Below are positions 1-11,100 of a DNA stretch of 64,000 bases, piece after piece. The translations under genes were made by a program, and so were the position numbers. The stretch covers positions 329,416 through 393,415 of the forward strand of contig MU270078.1 of the NCBI GenBank assembly GCA_021432635.1, in the 5' to 3' direction. The notes under the pieces were generated by a model. That model saw only the letters and a program-made list of their open reading frames with translations, was not told where the DNA came from and made no database searches. Source of the DNA: Thozetella sp. PMI_491. Lineage: Eukaryota; Ascomycota; Sordariomycetes; Chaetosphaeriales; Chaetosphaeriaceae. Position 1 is the stretch's first letter. The number at the start of each line of letters is the position of its first letter.

Positions 1-1
1 A

Positions 2-346
2 TATTTCCGGAACGAACCGGAAGGCTCTGCCGGGTATAACTTTTCGGACATTCCGCACGAGGAGGCCGTGGAATGGGCTAAGAAGCTGGACTGGCACTCC
101 GCAGTATCATTTACCAATCCGTTGACATACCCGGGCTATAACGACGTACCGGTAACGTATCTCTTCCACGAGGAGGACAGAACAGTTACCCCAGAAATGC
201 AGGAAAAATGCATTGCCAACATCGAAGAGTCAAGTGGACAAAAGGTTGACGTGCAGAAAATCAAGTCCGGCCACAACCCCTACGTGAGCCAGCAAGAAAA
301 CCTTGCCAAGATATTTGCTGATGTCGCACGGAAGGCATTGGGATAA
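2..346 (+). CDS. alpha/beta hydrolase, C-terminal part (5' end outside window)
   Basis: The open frame runs in from the left edge (first full codon at 2) and stops with TAA at 344-346; about 114 residues are visible and there is no start codon in the window. The sequence resembles the C-terminal third of small fungal alpha/beta hydrolases. The motif LFHEEDRTV carries the likely catalytic Asp region and SGHNPYVSQ the likely catalytic His. The nucleophile Ser would lie upstream, outside the window. Substrate cannot be told; such proteins are often soluble esterases. The ending KIFADVARKALG is typical of a final helix. Assignment rests on these two motifs and spacing only. Confidence 0.7.
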   Translation, partial: YFRNEPEGSAGYNFSDIPHEEAVEWAKKLDWHSAVSFTNPLTYPGYNDVPVTYLFHEEDRTVTPEMQEKCIANIEESSGQKVDVQKIKSGHNPYVSQQENLAKIFADVARKALG

Positions 347-558
347 AAGGAGTCATAGACAGGTATTCTATGGAAAGAAGCCCACGTAAATATCTCCGCA
401 GAAGTCAATGCACAGATAAGGCCGAGAGCTAGGAATAAGTGACCCTTAGTTATATAATATGTTTCTCGGTGAATGTATACTCTATGGGTCTCTTCATGCC
501 AATATTGAGTAATGATCACCCCCGTACTATGTTTAACCTACTGCCATATAGCACCTTT

Positions 559-909
559 CTATATCCATGCTCGGGGAGCCCGGCACATTTTGAGACTCAA
601 GCCTATGTACAACTGTTCCTGCAGCGGCTTGTGAGCGGGGTTGTCCCAGACAGCCTTGAGCAGGTCTAAGCTTCTCTGAGAAGTGTCCCCGAGAGACGTG
701 AGACCATCTAAACGCTTAGTCTGGTGGAAATATACGAGATAATATACAGGATATACGTCACGTCGTAGGCCATCGAGGGCCGCATTAAGGCGCTTGAGCT
801 TATGATCAAGCCGTGATAATGCTAGTAAATAAGCCCAGAAGAAGTTGGGCGAATAGCTTGGGGTTGGGTTCGGGATTTCCGGGTGCTCCCGTGTTTCTGC
901 TTCTTTCAT
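559..909 (-). CDS. small hypothetical protein
   Basis: A 116-residue frame from ATG at 907-909 to a stop at 559-561. I recognise no family. The central part is rich in Leu, Arg and Lys and could form helices; the N-terminus is Pro/Glu-rich. It has no signal peptide or membrane segment. It lies tail to tail with the hydrolase fragment to its left, and codon composition is not clearly different from intergenic sequence. It could be a shadow frame, so confidence is low. Confidence 0.3.
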   Translation of the reverse strand: MKEAETREHPEIPNPTPSYSPNFFWAYLLALSRLDHKLKRLNAALDGLRRDVYPVYYLVYFHQTKRLDGLTSLGDTSQRSLDLLKAVWDNPAHKPLQEQLYIGLSLKMCRAPRAWI

Positions 910-1556
910 AACTGCGGGTGCCGACAGGTCCTTAGCTGGTCAGCGTAAACTGTAAAGAACCAGCAGCACAAACAAACAAGAGTACAACCAACACTACAAC
1001 TATTTATAACACCATTATCCACGAAAAAAATCTATCGGTACAACTTGATTGGTATAGACAACTGGTACACAATGCAATATACGGGGCTGGGCTGGAGCGC
1101 GACGTTCGACTGGATTATTCGTGCCTGCTGCGCCTCTCTCTTGTCCTTTCACCGCTATTACCCTTCCCCCTTTTCACGTTATATGGCAGAAAGGGAATTA
1201 ATATGAGATTGTTCTGTCCCGCTCTAGGGGCGGAAAATCACATGACGCCTGCACTGGGTTGCCGATATATCGCGAAGAACCCGTAAAGTTCATGGGCGAG
1301 AACTTCTATCCTAGGCTTAAACCCGGAGCATACTAAGCACTAAAGTGTTAGGGCTGATGGTGGGGATAGCGTGCCAAGATGATCCTTGCGATTTACTGCG
1401 TATCTTGCACAAGAAACGTAGTACCTATATGATCGGATAGATATCGTCCAGCCCCCAAATTTCTCTTAGCCCAACCTACCCACGACAACAGGCACTCCGC
1501 ACCTTTCTTGCATCTTCTTCCATCGCTGTAGTCTGCCCTTATCATCACTCCACGCT
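910..1556. other. intergenic, no gene seen
   Basis: A 647-base stretch between the small minus-strand frame and the acetyltransferase. It contains several stops in all frames. The right half should hold the acetyltransferase promoter; pyrimidine-rich runs at about 1130-1175 and 1495-1550 precede the start. Nothing else is visible. Confidence 0.5.
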
Positions 1557-2174
1557 ATGACTGACTCAAAGCCCGAGCGACTGTTCGCTCCCATGCTCCA
1601 CTCAGAGCGGCTCACATACACCATAGTGCAGATCGATTCGGAGGAGGATGTCGGCTTTTTAGCGCAGACGTTTAACACTTTATTCCCTGGTGGACCCACC
1701 GATGGTCGCTGGACATCGGCAGATATCCGTCGTCTTTGCTTCGGCACAATGTTGAAGCCGAGCGATACCGGTCGTGGTGTCCCAAAAGATCCAGCTGTCT
1801 ACATTGTTCACCTGGGCAGTGCCCCTGGAATACGCATGGGTCTATTCAATCTCTGTCGCCGCACCCCGGACGTTCCCCTCGACCTTGGGTTCTCGTTATT
1901 GCCGGAATACCAGCAGCAGGGATATGGCACCGAAGCCGGAACCAGGATCATGAAATACTGGACGACGGAGTTCGGTATCAAAGAAATTTGCATTGTCACC
2001 GGAGAGGACAATGTCGCTGCTAAAAAGCTCTCCCTGAAACTGGGGTTCATCGAAGGAGGCTGGGTTGTAAGTGGTGGGCAGAAAGAGGCGTGCTACGTAT
2101 TGCCGGGAATGGCCAAGCTGGAGGGACAGGATTTTCCTTTCTGGGGAGACGGTCAACAGCCGACGGAAGACTAG
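1557..2174 (+). CDS. GNAT-family N-acetyltransferase (RimJ/RimL type)
   Basis: Intronless 205-residue protein from ATG at 1557. The acetyl-CoA binding motif A is visible as LGFSLLPEYQQQGYGTEAG (Q-x-x-G-x-G/A), near residues 102-120, followed by the NVAAKKLSLKLGF segment typical of motif B (about residues 145-157). Enzymes of this family move an acetyl group from acetyl-CoA to an amine of a protein N-terminus or small molecule; the substrate cannot be inferred. The protein has no targeting signal and is probably cytosolic. Length is normal for fungal RimJ/RimL-like proteins. It stands alone, upstream of and convergent with the thioesterase relic. Confidence 0.85.
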   Translation: MTDSKPERLFAPMLHSERLTYTIVQIDSEEDVGFLAQTFNTLFPGGPTDGRWTSADIRRLCFGTMLKPSDTGRGVPKDPAVYIVHLGSAPGIRMGLFNLCRRTPDVPLDLGFSLLPEYQQQGYGTEAGTRIMKYWTTEFGIKEICIVTGEDNVAAKKLSLKLGFIEGGWVVSGGQKEACYVLPGMAKLEGQDFPFWGDGQQPTED

Positions 2175-2468
2175 ACCCTGCGAACATTAGCGGTATGCTT
2201 CCTGTTGATAGAACATTGAGATGCTGCAAAGATACAAGGCCAACGGGGTACCCATCTTCCTCGGGGTTGGCCAGTCTTCATCTGCAGGTGTCTCGTCAAG
2301 CTGAACGGTTGCTCCACTATAACTACCCTGCTAGCATACTACACATTTTATTATGCTTTATATAAGTACCCTATGTACCTGACACTGAGTGAAGCGATGG
2401 CACGTATTTGGCCCTATAGGATGATACTCTTATCGTACCTGTTTTCTCCGTCAATCTCCAATTGATTC

Positions 2469-2777
2469 CTACAATGAATGCGTCGCTGTGCTGCCCCGTT
2501 TGGCCGTATTTCCTGTCGCGCTCAAAATCAGTCTAACGTAGTGACTCAAAGCAACCAAGTGACCATCTCTATCCCTTATCATCACATCCAAGTCATATAT
2601 TCCATCCTTAATTTGTTTGGATATTATCCGTACATCCAACCACTGGACGCCTTCCTCTGGCAGCGCCGACTTCACCTCCAGGTTCATCTTCAACCCAGCT
2701 TTGAACTTGTGGGAGGAATATTCTAACGAGCTTCTGGGTGTTGAGAAACCGAGTGTGGAGGATTGCAAAAAGCTCAT
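2469..2777 (-). pseudogene. C-terminal relic of a thioesterase-like (hotdog) protein
   Basis: A minus-strand frame, with the first ATG at 2777, encodes about 102 residues. Its stretch LEVKSALPEEGVQWLDVR is followed by a D-L-x-V-x-I-x-D-x-x-G-x-L-V-A-L-S pattern. That pattern matches the second hotdog half of fungal acyl-CoA thioesterase-like proteins. The N-terminal half and the rest of the first domain are missing: only 108 bases separate this frame from the stop of the oxidoreductase gene on the same strand. It is most simply a truncated relic; a short functional protein is less likely. Confidence 0.5.
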
Positions 2778-2885
2778 CAAGGCAATGGCTTAAATGAAAT
2801 AATAATAGCTATCCATAACACGTCTTCTAATTATAACATACTTGGCCGGCTGATCCATCCAGGGGCAATAGCACTCCAGAGAAGT

Positions 2886-4016
2886 CTACTCAAGCTGGGC
2901 ACCATTCGCAGAGTCAAAGCGGCCAAGCGCAAACGCATCGAGGTCAGGATCCATTTTACCATTGACAATTTTCTCCGTCAGCACCTCGCCGACTATGGCC
3001 GCAAGAGTAACGCCTGAATGCATCACCGCGAGATCCAGGCCCTCGAGCCCGCTCGCCCCGAGAATCGGCAGCCCATCCTTGGGGGTAGGCCGGTGACCAA
3101 TCGTGAAGAAGTCCAGCTCGGGCGTATCAACGTCGCCGGATTCCAAGTTGAACAAGTCTTTCACCTTTGCGAAAAGCTCCTCTGCCGTCGCCTGAGGATC
3201 CTGTCCCGGATCGCCTCCAGCGAACCCCGACCCCGCCAAGAGGCGCCCGTCCACTTGCTGCCTCACATGTACTCCGCTAGCGAGCAGCAGCCCGTTCGCG
3301 ATGCGTTTTGCAACTGGTTTGGAGTGCACAAGGAGGCCGGCTTTCCCAGTGACTGGCAAGGCAACGCCGACAGATGCGCAGAGCTGGGCACTACCGACGC
3401 CAGCCGCCAACACGACATGGTCGGCGGAGATATGGTCGCCGGCAGCGGTAATGACGCCGGTAACGCGGGTGCCGTCCTTCACAAGACTGGTTACAGTGGC
3501 AGATACTACGCGCGCACCGTTGGCCTGAGCCTGGGCCACCATCAGTGCAGCCGCCTCGGCTGCCTCGACCGTGCCCTCCTCGCCGATGCGGAGACCCCAA
3601 TCGGGAAGCACCTTCTCAGCAAGCCAGGGCTCTCGCTCAGCCATTTCCTGTCGTTCGGCGCGCCGAATGTCATAGCCCCACGCACTATGCTCCTTTTCGT
3701 ACTTGGCGAGCTGATCGGGCGACAGGTCCCATTGGAGCGAGCCGCACCAACGGATCAGGTCTTGCAAGCCAGGCACCTCGTCTGCCAGCTGCCTCCAGCG
3801 CGCCATAGACCGCCGTCGGAAGTCATAATAGAACTTGGGGTTGTGCCAGCTTGCATTCAGCCAGGCGAACGAGTTGGGCGTTGCGGCGCCGCCGATTTCG
3901 GAGGCGACGATGGTCAAGGAAACTTTTTGGCGGGACAGATGCCATGCAAGAGATGCACCGACGATACCGCCGCCAACGACGATGACGCTGAGTTTATCTT
4001 GGGATTGAGAGCTCAT
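2886..4016 (-). CDS. FAD-dependent oxidoreductase, DAO (glycine/D-amino-acid oxidase) family
   Basis: Intronless, 376 residues, ATG at 4016. The N-terminal Rossmann fold VIVVGGGIVGASLAWHLSR (about residues 11-29) gives the GxGxxG dinucleotide-binding motif. It is followed by the DAO-type insert and a C-terminal segment reading RPTPKDGLPILG, typical where the family closes the FAD site. Family members oxidise secondary or primary amines (sarcosine, glycine, D-amino acids) with transfer of electrons to FAD and usually oxygen; the exact substrate is open. It has no signal peptide and no clear C-terminal SKL-type peroxisomal signal (ends in AQLE). The complement strand is also widely open because the gene is GC-rich; that frame is a shadow. 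Confidence 0.88.
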   Translation of the reverse strand: MSSQSQDKLSVIVVGGGIVGASLAWHLSRQKVSLTIVASEIGGAATPNSFAWLNASWHNPKFYYDFRRRSMARWRQLADEVPGLQDLIRWCGSLQWDLSPDQLAKYEKEHSAWGYDIRRAERQEMAEREPWLAEKVLPDWGLRIGEEGTVEAAEAAALMVAQAQANGARVVSATVTSLVKDGTRVTGVITAAGDHISADHVVLAAGVGSAQLCASVGVALPVTGKAGLLVHSKPVAKRIANGLLLASGVHVRQQVDGRLLAGSGFAGGDPGQDPQATAEELFAKVKDLFNLESGDVDTPELDFFTIGHRPTPKDGLPILGASGLEGLDLAVMHSGVTLAAIVGEVLTEKIVNGKMDPDLDAFALGRFDSANGAQLE

Positions 4017-5642
4017 ATTGAGTATGGTAAGAATAATCAGAAGAAGATGAAAAAAAAAAAGGATCTTTACTTTCTGTTGTAGACAGCTCTTGTGGAGAAT
4101 TGATCAAGAAGATCAATTGTCAAAATTGCCCCTCCACCGAAGATCGCGGCGGAGTCGGTAGGCTGTGTAGGTGTACTGTACGTCCACGGTGGCTGAGATC
4201 CTGATTGCTGAACCGCAAGGCTGTTCCCACAAAAAAGGCTTTCCGGCCTCAATTGTCCTAGATGGTGAGGATAGGTACGTAAACCTAAGCGGCTCTCCCA
4301 GGCAAGGAACCCCACGGTTGGAGGAATAGGGTATTGGATCTCATCCCTCGCGCTTGAGACGCGTCTGTCATGGTGATTTCGAGCCGAGGGGATGACTAGA
4401 CCTTTGTGGCTGTATTGAACTTGATGATGCCACTGACGCTGCGCAAGGGCTGGGCAGGGTGGATTAGTGGGCTCAATCACTCACTAACTAGCTGCACAGC
4501 AACCTCGAATCTGGGGTCGCACCTTCCTACTCTTCGGCCTGCTTTGAACATCGATCGGTGCACGAGTCTTTCCTTCCTCTTACAGCAAGTATTGCGCAAA
4601 GAAGTTTGGTCTCATGGGAACAAGCATTATACCAGGCAACTGCCGGGTTGACTGTCCTTTTGATTGCGATAGACCATGCGGGGCCAAGGCTGTGTCGGAT
4701 GCCGGAATTCGGGCGTGGGCCGAAGGCAACCTACCACTTTCCAGGGTTCCGCATTTACTAGTTAGCCGTTGCGCTGCTATGAAATGTGAGATGCTTTGGC
4801 TCAGAGGCGCTTCTGTAAGCAAGGTAGGGGACGTAGATAAGTAGACGGCGCGACAACCCGCTGCTGGGATAACCTGGATCATGGGATCGAAGATGCTTTA
4901 AAATACCTTGGGCTATGATACCATGGGCCCTTTGTCTTTCCTCTATCTCCCGCCGGCCGCAAGGTACAGTATGGAATCTATGCTTTCGCCGGGCTCGTGT
5001 GACCCTGCCTCATCGACCTGGGGCCCCGGAAGATAGTTCCATACCTATCGCGGCCGTCGACATGTTTTTACCCTTGTCACACTAGCGTCCCTATATCATT
5101 AATACCTTTTAATATTGATAATAAGATAATAGACTTTATTATTAGTTTTATCCTCTTTTTTAATAAGATTAAATATTTTTATATAACTTAGCTATTTTAT
5201 TACTTATTATATTTCAGCTACTGGTTTAGGTAATGTTGACTCCATTTCTGGCTTGGCGCTTCCGCTCGTCTAAACCAGCTCTTCCAGTTCGCAGGGCGCG
5301 GGTTGCAGCTTCGCAGGATCCTGCGAGAGGTGGGGTGCTTTTACCCCGCGCCCGAGTAAACGACGAGGTTTGGCAATGATTCTGGCATCACCATAATTTA
5401 CAAAGCAATCAACATTTTTAGCTGGGACAGCCGATTGCATTGCTTCACCTCACGCTCAACCTCTTTTCTCCTAAAATTACTCGCGCCTCTTAGTAAAAGA
5501 AGTCTCATATAGGAAGTCGCCAGGATAGGAGCTCTGTTTGGTTCGGTTGCGCTCTCTTGAGATTCTCAATTCTCGTCGATGGTCAGTACCCAACTTGCCA
5601 AGTGCCTTACGACCTTGCGCTTCCGCGATACCACAGTAAACC
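4017..5642. other. intergenic region with AT-rich block
   Basis: A 1,626-base gap with no convincing gene. It includes the promoter side of the oxidoreductase, a poly-A run at 4049-4059 and an AT-rich block at about 5090-5220 made of short imperfect ATAAT/ATAAG-like units. The AT block contrasts with the GC-rich flanks and may be RIP-degraded repeat sequence. The last 150 bases are the likely HET gene promoter and 5' UTR. Confidence 0.5.
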
Positions 5643-8105
5643 ATGCCGCGGCCCTGCGTCATCTGCGATGCCATCTTGTCCCTCATCCGGGTCCGACTAA
5701 ACGAAGAGTTCAGCAAGTACATCGACATCACCGAAGCCGAGGACCCTGTATCGTGGAACTGTAAAGTCCACGAGCCGGTCCTGCAGGCGTCCAACTGGTC
5801 CGACGATGACAACCTTATCAGACGCGGCAGGGTATCATTTTTCAAGAATGCCGGCGCGCCCGTCGTCTTTGTCGAAAATCAAATGCTGCATCTCGTCCGC
5901 CGCGATGACATCCCGCATCACTACGGCATGGGCCGTGCCGTCAGCGATCCGGCGTGGTTCGACATGGACGTGATCAAGGGATTTGTGGACAACTGCAAGC
6001 AAAACCACGGCGAGCTCTGCGAGTACCCCTTTGGCAACGCAGCGGCCACTGCTCAGCTTCCCCGGCCGTCGTATCTCATCGACGTGCAAGCACGCTGCGT
6101 CGTGGCCGGATCGCAAGTCCCGGTCGGGAAGCCTTTTCTCTTCCTCAGCTACGTCAGGCAGGACAGCGACGCACAAAAGTACCTCTCACTTACCATGGAC
6201 AATCTTGAGGCTCTCCAACAGCCCGAGGCGCTGGACGAAACCGCGTTGCAACAACTGAGCCCGCCTTGCACGATCCCAGCCACCTTCCGCGATGCCATGA
6301 AGCTCGCGGCACTGTTGGACGTTCACTATCTTTGGATCGACCGCCTCTGTGTCCCCCAGGATGATCATGCCGCAAGGGAGCTTGAAAACTCCAAGATGGC
6401 CTACATTGCTGCCGGCGCCGCCTTCGTCGTGGCCGAGTGCGACGGGGCCGACGCTACACACGGCATTCGCGGCATCCCGGGAGGCTCGCAGCCTCGGTCT
6501 TATCCACAAAAGGTATACCCTTTTGGTGACAAGGAAGCTTTCGTCCGCGTCGGTGGCTCCCGACGCAAGTCCACCGCCTCTCGTGGGGATTCCACACATG
6601 TCTACCCCCTGCGGATGCGCAGTAGGGCAGAAACCGCGATGGCACGGCGAGTTTTGTATTTCGAGACGGGCACGGTCCGCTGTGACTGCCGCTCCTGTCC
6701 GATGTGGGCCACACCTGTCGAAGCGGTCACTCGGGACGGTTGGACCGAAGCCGACGAGCACATGTGGGAAAGCTGCGCGCACGAGTGCAGCCGAGAGAGA
6801 TGGGGATGTCCCATGGGCCAGTCGAGATGGAAAGACGCATCGGACTGGATAGATGAGGACTGGGAAGGGGACGGGGACGAGGGGCCGTTTAACTCGCCGG
6901 AAGTGCCGTGGACGACGGCGCTGGCTCAGCCCTGGCCTGCCGTCAGGCGGTACTATGCCATGCTATCGGAAGTGAGCCAACTCAAACCGCAAGAGCCGGG
7001 GGAGGACATGTTCGACGCCGTGGCGGGTCTTGTCACGGCATTCAGCCGGGTTTTTCACGGCCGGATGATCCACGGCCTACCCGAATCTTGTTTTGATCTG
7101 GCGCTGCTGTGGCGCATCCCGGCAGGCTCCGTCCGCAATCCGAAACGACCGAGCTGGACATGGGCAGGCTGGAAGCGCGACCCTAACCGCGAGCTCCCGT
7201 GGAGCCTGCTGCGGGCGCCCGAGATCGATGGAGCTGACCACATCGTCGCCAAGGCATATCCTCTAGTCGAGGTCATTCCCTTGACCAAATGGTCCGTGAG
7301 TGGCCTGCCTCAGAAGCTGTCCGTGCGAGATCCCTCTGAGCTAGATTCGATGCGCTGGCATGAGGCCAAGGAGGCCTTTCGCGACCCCCAAGCCAGTCTC
7401 CCATCAGGATGGTCGCGCGTGGAAGGGAGGAAGCTGGTAGCGTTAGTCAAGGCCTTGGCTCCGAGAGATTATGATGTGACGAGAACGGTAGAAGGATCCC
7501 ACGAGATGCCTGCAGGGGACAACACCGCAAGTGGGCGCGCGCCCTTCTGGTACCCTGTTCCTGTACGAGACGGAGACAAGCTTGCCGACGAGCCCGCCCC
7601 GGCCCGGTACATTTCTGCCACCCTCGAGATCAGCCGTGGAGGCTTCTTCGTTCACCGCACCGACTGGCCTTCGCACTCAAGCGATCCTTTAGTCAACAAC
7701 GTCACGAATGGAGGCGCCCGCTCGAAGTCAGGCAGTCAAGTCTTACGGGACACGAACGGCAGGATTGCCGGGGTGCTGGATGCGCATGACCCAGACCATG
7801 AGGGCACTTTTCACGGTCCTGGGACGCCAGAGCGGACGGGCGTCGAGCTGGTGGCCATTTCACGATGTCAGACCCCGCTGCTGAACGCGCCGTATCCGGA
7901 GTGCGAGACGATGCCCGGGTACAGGGACCTTCGAGACCGCAAGTGGTATGAATTTTACAACGTCATCTGGGTCAAGTGGAGAGTCGACCAAGATGACGCC
8001 GCGGGTGCTCCGGTCAACGTTGTAGAGCGCAGGGGAATTGGACGTGTCTTCCGAAACGTGTGGGAGGCATCACCCAAAGAAATGGAGGATATCGTGCTAG
8101 GATGA
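5643..8105 (+). CDS. heterokaryon incompatibility (HET) domain protein 1
   Basis: Intronless frame of 820 residues from ATG at 5643. The HET core is recognisable though diverged. The first block FLFLSYVRQD (around residue 168) stands where family members have LSYVWG. The second block LLDVHYLWIDRLCVPQDD (about residues 225-242) is a strong match, followed by a helical stretch and a GIRGIPGGS segment. The N-terminal 160 residues and the long C-terminal part are not recognised; the latter has a Cys-rich patch (CDCRSCPMW) and a DRKWYEFYNVIWVKWR ending common in large HET proteins. HET domains trigger cell death on non-self recognition in fungi; whether this allele is active cannot be seen. No membrane segment. 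Confidence 0.85.
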   Translation: MPRPCVICDAILSLIRVRLNEEFSKYIDITEAEDPVSWNCKVHEPVLQASNWSDDDNLIRRGRVSFFKNAGAPVVFVENQMLHLVRRDDIPHHYGMGRAVSDPAWFDMDVIKGFVDNCKQNHGELCEYPFGNAAATAQLPRPSYLIDVQARCVVAGSQVPVGKPFLFLSYVRQDSDAQKYLSLTMDNLEALQQPEALDETALQQLSPPCTIPATFRDAMKLAALLDVHYLWIDRLCVPQDDHAARELENSKMAYIAAGAAFVVAECDGADATHGIRGIPGGSQPRSYPQKVYPFGDKEAFVRVGGSRRKSTASRGDSTHVYPLRMRSRAETAMARRVLYFETGTVRCDCRSCPMWATPVEAVTRDGWTEADEHMWESCAHECSRERWGCPMGQSRWKDASDWIDEDWEGDGDEGPFNSPEVPWTTALAQPWPAVRRYYAMLSEVSQLKPQEPGEDMFDAVAGLVTAFSRVFHGRMIHGLPESCFDLALLWRIPAGSVRNPKRPSWTWAGWKRDPNRELPWSLLRAPEIDGADHIVAKAYPLVEVIPLTKWSVSGLPQKLSVRDPSELDSMRWHEAKEAFRDPQASLPSGWSRVEGRKLVALVKALAPRDYDVTRTVEGSHEMPAGDNTASGRAPFWYPVPVRDGDKLADEPAPARYISATLEISRGGFFVHRTDWPSHSSDPLVNNVTNGGARSKSGSQVLRDTNGRIAGVLDAHDPDHEGTFHGPGTPERTGVELVAISRCQTPLLNAPYPECETMPGYRDLRDRKWYEFYNVIWVKWRVDQDDAAGAPVNVVERRGIGRVFRNVWEASPKEMEDIVLG

Positions 8106-8182
8106 CGAACTTGGAATAGCCTATCTCAAGCCACATAAGGTGATGTATCTTGGCTTAAGTATTTACATGTGGACGGACATCT

Positions 8183-11100
8183 CTACGAAGCAGAAGCAAT
8201 CACCACCGCTGAGGGCCATCCCCAGACATTCATCGTATTGCTTGCGTCACTGCCCCCGCACGTCTCGGTTGTGTTGCCCACGCACTTCTGGTCGCACTTG
8301 GCCGCGGCCACGCTGCTCGACCCGGCTGTCAGGGTGTTGCCGCAGTAGCACGCGTCGCCGTCGAGGAGCCCGAAGAAGGGGAATCCCATCAGCAAGCAGT
8401 GGTCAGCACATTGCTCGACTGTCATGCCCCCGGCGTCGACCATGTATTCATCCCACAGCACACGCGTCGTCGTGTTGTCGGCAGTCACCGTACTTTGCGC
8501 ATAACAGCCCAGCTTATTGTAAGGGTAGCTGACTACAGTGTCCCACGTCTCGAGCGGGCTGAGGCAGTAGAGCATGCCCGGCTGGAGCTGCGCGTCGCAG
8601 TCGCTGCCAACCAGCGACGGGTTTGTCTCAAGGAGCAGCTCCCGAGCGAGGCCCTGCGACAGCTGCAACGCGTTACACGTGTCGCTCGGCCGGACGGCGC
8701 GCCACACACCGCAGTTGAGCGTCGTGCCCTTGGCGACGGGGATGCCTTCGGGCGGCGCCACGAGAGTGTCGCTGTAGCCTGTGCCGCCGGAGTTCTGGCC
8801 CGTGCCACCATTGCCGTTGCTGTTACCAGGAGAAGTCCCGTTGCCGGGGTCAAAGAGGCCGCCCGCGGGCGAAAGACAGAGAACGCGGCCCACGATGGGC
8901 GCGGCAGCGTCGAGGTTGGAGCAGGTTGGATCGATCCAGCTATTGTAGCGCAGCAGGTCGTCGGCCGTGATGCCGTTGTCAAATGCCACTTGCGAGCACG
9001 TTTCGTTGGCCTGGAGCGAATACGTCTTACACTCGAGCGGCAGGCATAGGTCCGTGCCGACAGGGATGCTTGTGCAGTTGATGATGGATGGGACGTTCTT
9101 GTTGCTGTTGAGCAGGTTTGCGCTCGAGACAGAGCTCGCGAGCGCAATGCTGTTGCAATCGTCACCGGCCTTGCTTGTGTAGTGCTTGCCAGAGATGCAC
9201 AGGATGGCCGCAGGGTCGCTCGGGATCGGCGCGGGTTGCGGGTCGGTCGGCGTGTTGGGGTCGAGGGGGCAGGTGGTTATAGCCTTCTTGAGTGCGCGCT
9301 GGTAGTAGGTCACCAGGCGGTAGATGCTGTAGGCGCTGCCCTGCATCAGCCTGAGGCGGGATACGTAGCAGTCCGAACAGAGCTCCGACTTGGGCATGTC
9401 GTCGAGGGTTGAGCCGCCATCAAACCTGTCAATAACATCTGTTGTTGCGAGGTAATAGTCAGTAAAGATGGGCCAGTAATGCATCTGGCGTAGTTTACGT
9501 GCAGGAGAAAAGGCAAGGAAAGTAAAAAGGAAAAAAATGAGTACAACGCACCATTACAGTTCTCTCCTGTTGTCGAGTCGGTGGAGCAGGTCTCGGACAA
9601 GCCGTTAAGAATGTAGTAAGCCGGCAGCAGAGGACTCATGCCTGAGGGGAAGACAAAGCTGGTGCAGGCTCTCCTCGCGCGGACAATCCAGCCGCTGAGG
9701 GAGGTTAAACAACTGTCGTCACATACAGCAGCCGTCAGATTGGCGTCGCCCAGACTCCCGTGGTACGAGGGCTGCGAGGACCATGCGAGCGTGATATTGG
9801 GGCAGCTGATCGTGGACGTCAGCACTGCATTGCAAGCATCCGTGGTGTTGCTCCCGTCCAGGTCCTCGAGCGTCCAAAGTGCAAAGGGATCCCACGTGAA
9901 GGCCGCGGCCGTGGTGCTGGCGTCTGTCATGGACAGAATCGATGCGGTCTTGCCGTCATCGCTGCTGCTATCAGGAGAGGCAGTGCTGTTGCCGGCTTGT
10001 CTTCTCTTCACAGGTGGTTCGATGGTAGCATCTGTGTCGCTGCCCACCGATGCAGAGGCGAGGATGGCACTATTGTTGGCGCCACCCGCGACGCCGTTGG
10101 CATTATGGACGCTGACCCTGCTGCTGTGCTCGATGTCCAGCATGGACACCGACGACGCCGAGTCGAGGTCTCCGGCACTGAGGACCTGGATGCTGTCTGA
10201 GTTGGAAATACGAACGCTTGTAAGCGCCGCCTTGGAGTCCGGCAGGGGATCCGCGGCGAACGGGGCTTTGTTGACGAGATCCTGGGCCATGCCGCTCAGG
10301 GAAGAGGAGGCCGTCGAGGTGGACATGATCAGCTGGCCGGCAACGATGTTCTCGGCCCGGTAGAAACCGTACTGATGAACGGCGTTGTTCCCAGACGATG
10401 TACCCCAGAGCCAGGTAGGGCCGCGGCTCTCGACCAGCAGACCCCGGCCCGATGCTGCCCCAGAGGCATCGGTGTCAGGGCCGAGCCCGATGTTATCTAT
10501 GTATGCAGACGAGCCCCGACGGAGATGCAGCATCAGGGCTGCGGATCCCGCTTCCTTGCCATCACCCACACGGAACTGCGTGTCCCAAAGACCTGCCGAT
10601 CCTTGCGACCCCAACGGCTGGTGCGCGTTCCATTCCATCACGACGGCGCCGTCCGCCTTGCCGCGCGTGGTAAACGTCAATCCCTGGATCTCGATCACGC
10701 CGGCATCCCCTCGAAGTCCTGGGACGCGACGACCGACCCTGACGGCAGCGCGCGGGTTCTCCGCGTCTCCAAAGGCAGCCTCCGAGGTGGCGACGATGGT
10801 TGCCCAGGCCTCGCCGACGAGACGGCTGCCAATTGGCACGTTGATGGTGTCACTGATCACATAGGAGCCATGAGGGAAGTAGACGACTGCGCTCATGTTG
10901 GCCGCCATGTCGAGCACCTTGTTCAGGATACCCGTGTCGTCGGAGGCGCCGTCGCCCCGGGCGCCAAAGTCCTTGACGTTGATGATCTGTGTGGAGCGCG
11001 TGTCGATTGATGCATACGAAGGGCGGCGGCGGTGGAAGAAGATGGGCTGCGGCATGCCGGCTGTTGTACTACTAATGGTCAGGCTCGTGTTGCGCTGCGG

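Noticed and set aside
3018-4082. 354-residue plus-strand frame
   Set aside because: It lies antisense to the whole oxidoreductase gene, has no recognisable domain and reflects third-position GC in the real gene.
9439-9490. Using ATG 9484 as start of a separate LysM-WSC gene
   Set aside because: Splicing 9552 to 9438 joins it in frame to the GH55 exon, and the upstream exon ends with no stop before the donor. One gene is simpler.
9638-11010. Long plus-strand frames of 211-241 residues
   Set aside because: They are antisense to the GH55 exon 2, Ala/Arg-rich and lack motifs; shadows of a GC-rich gene.
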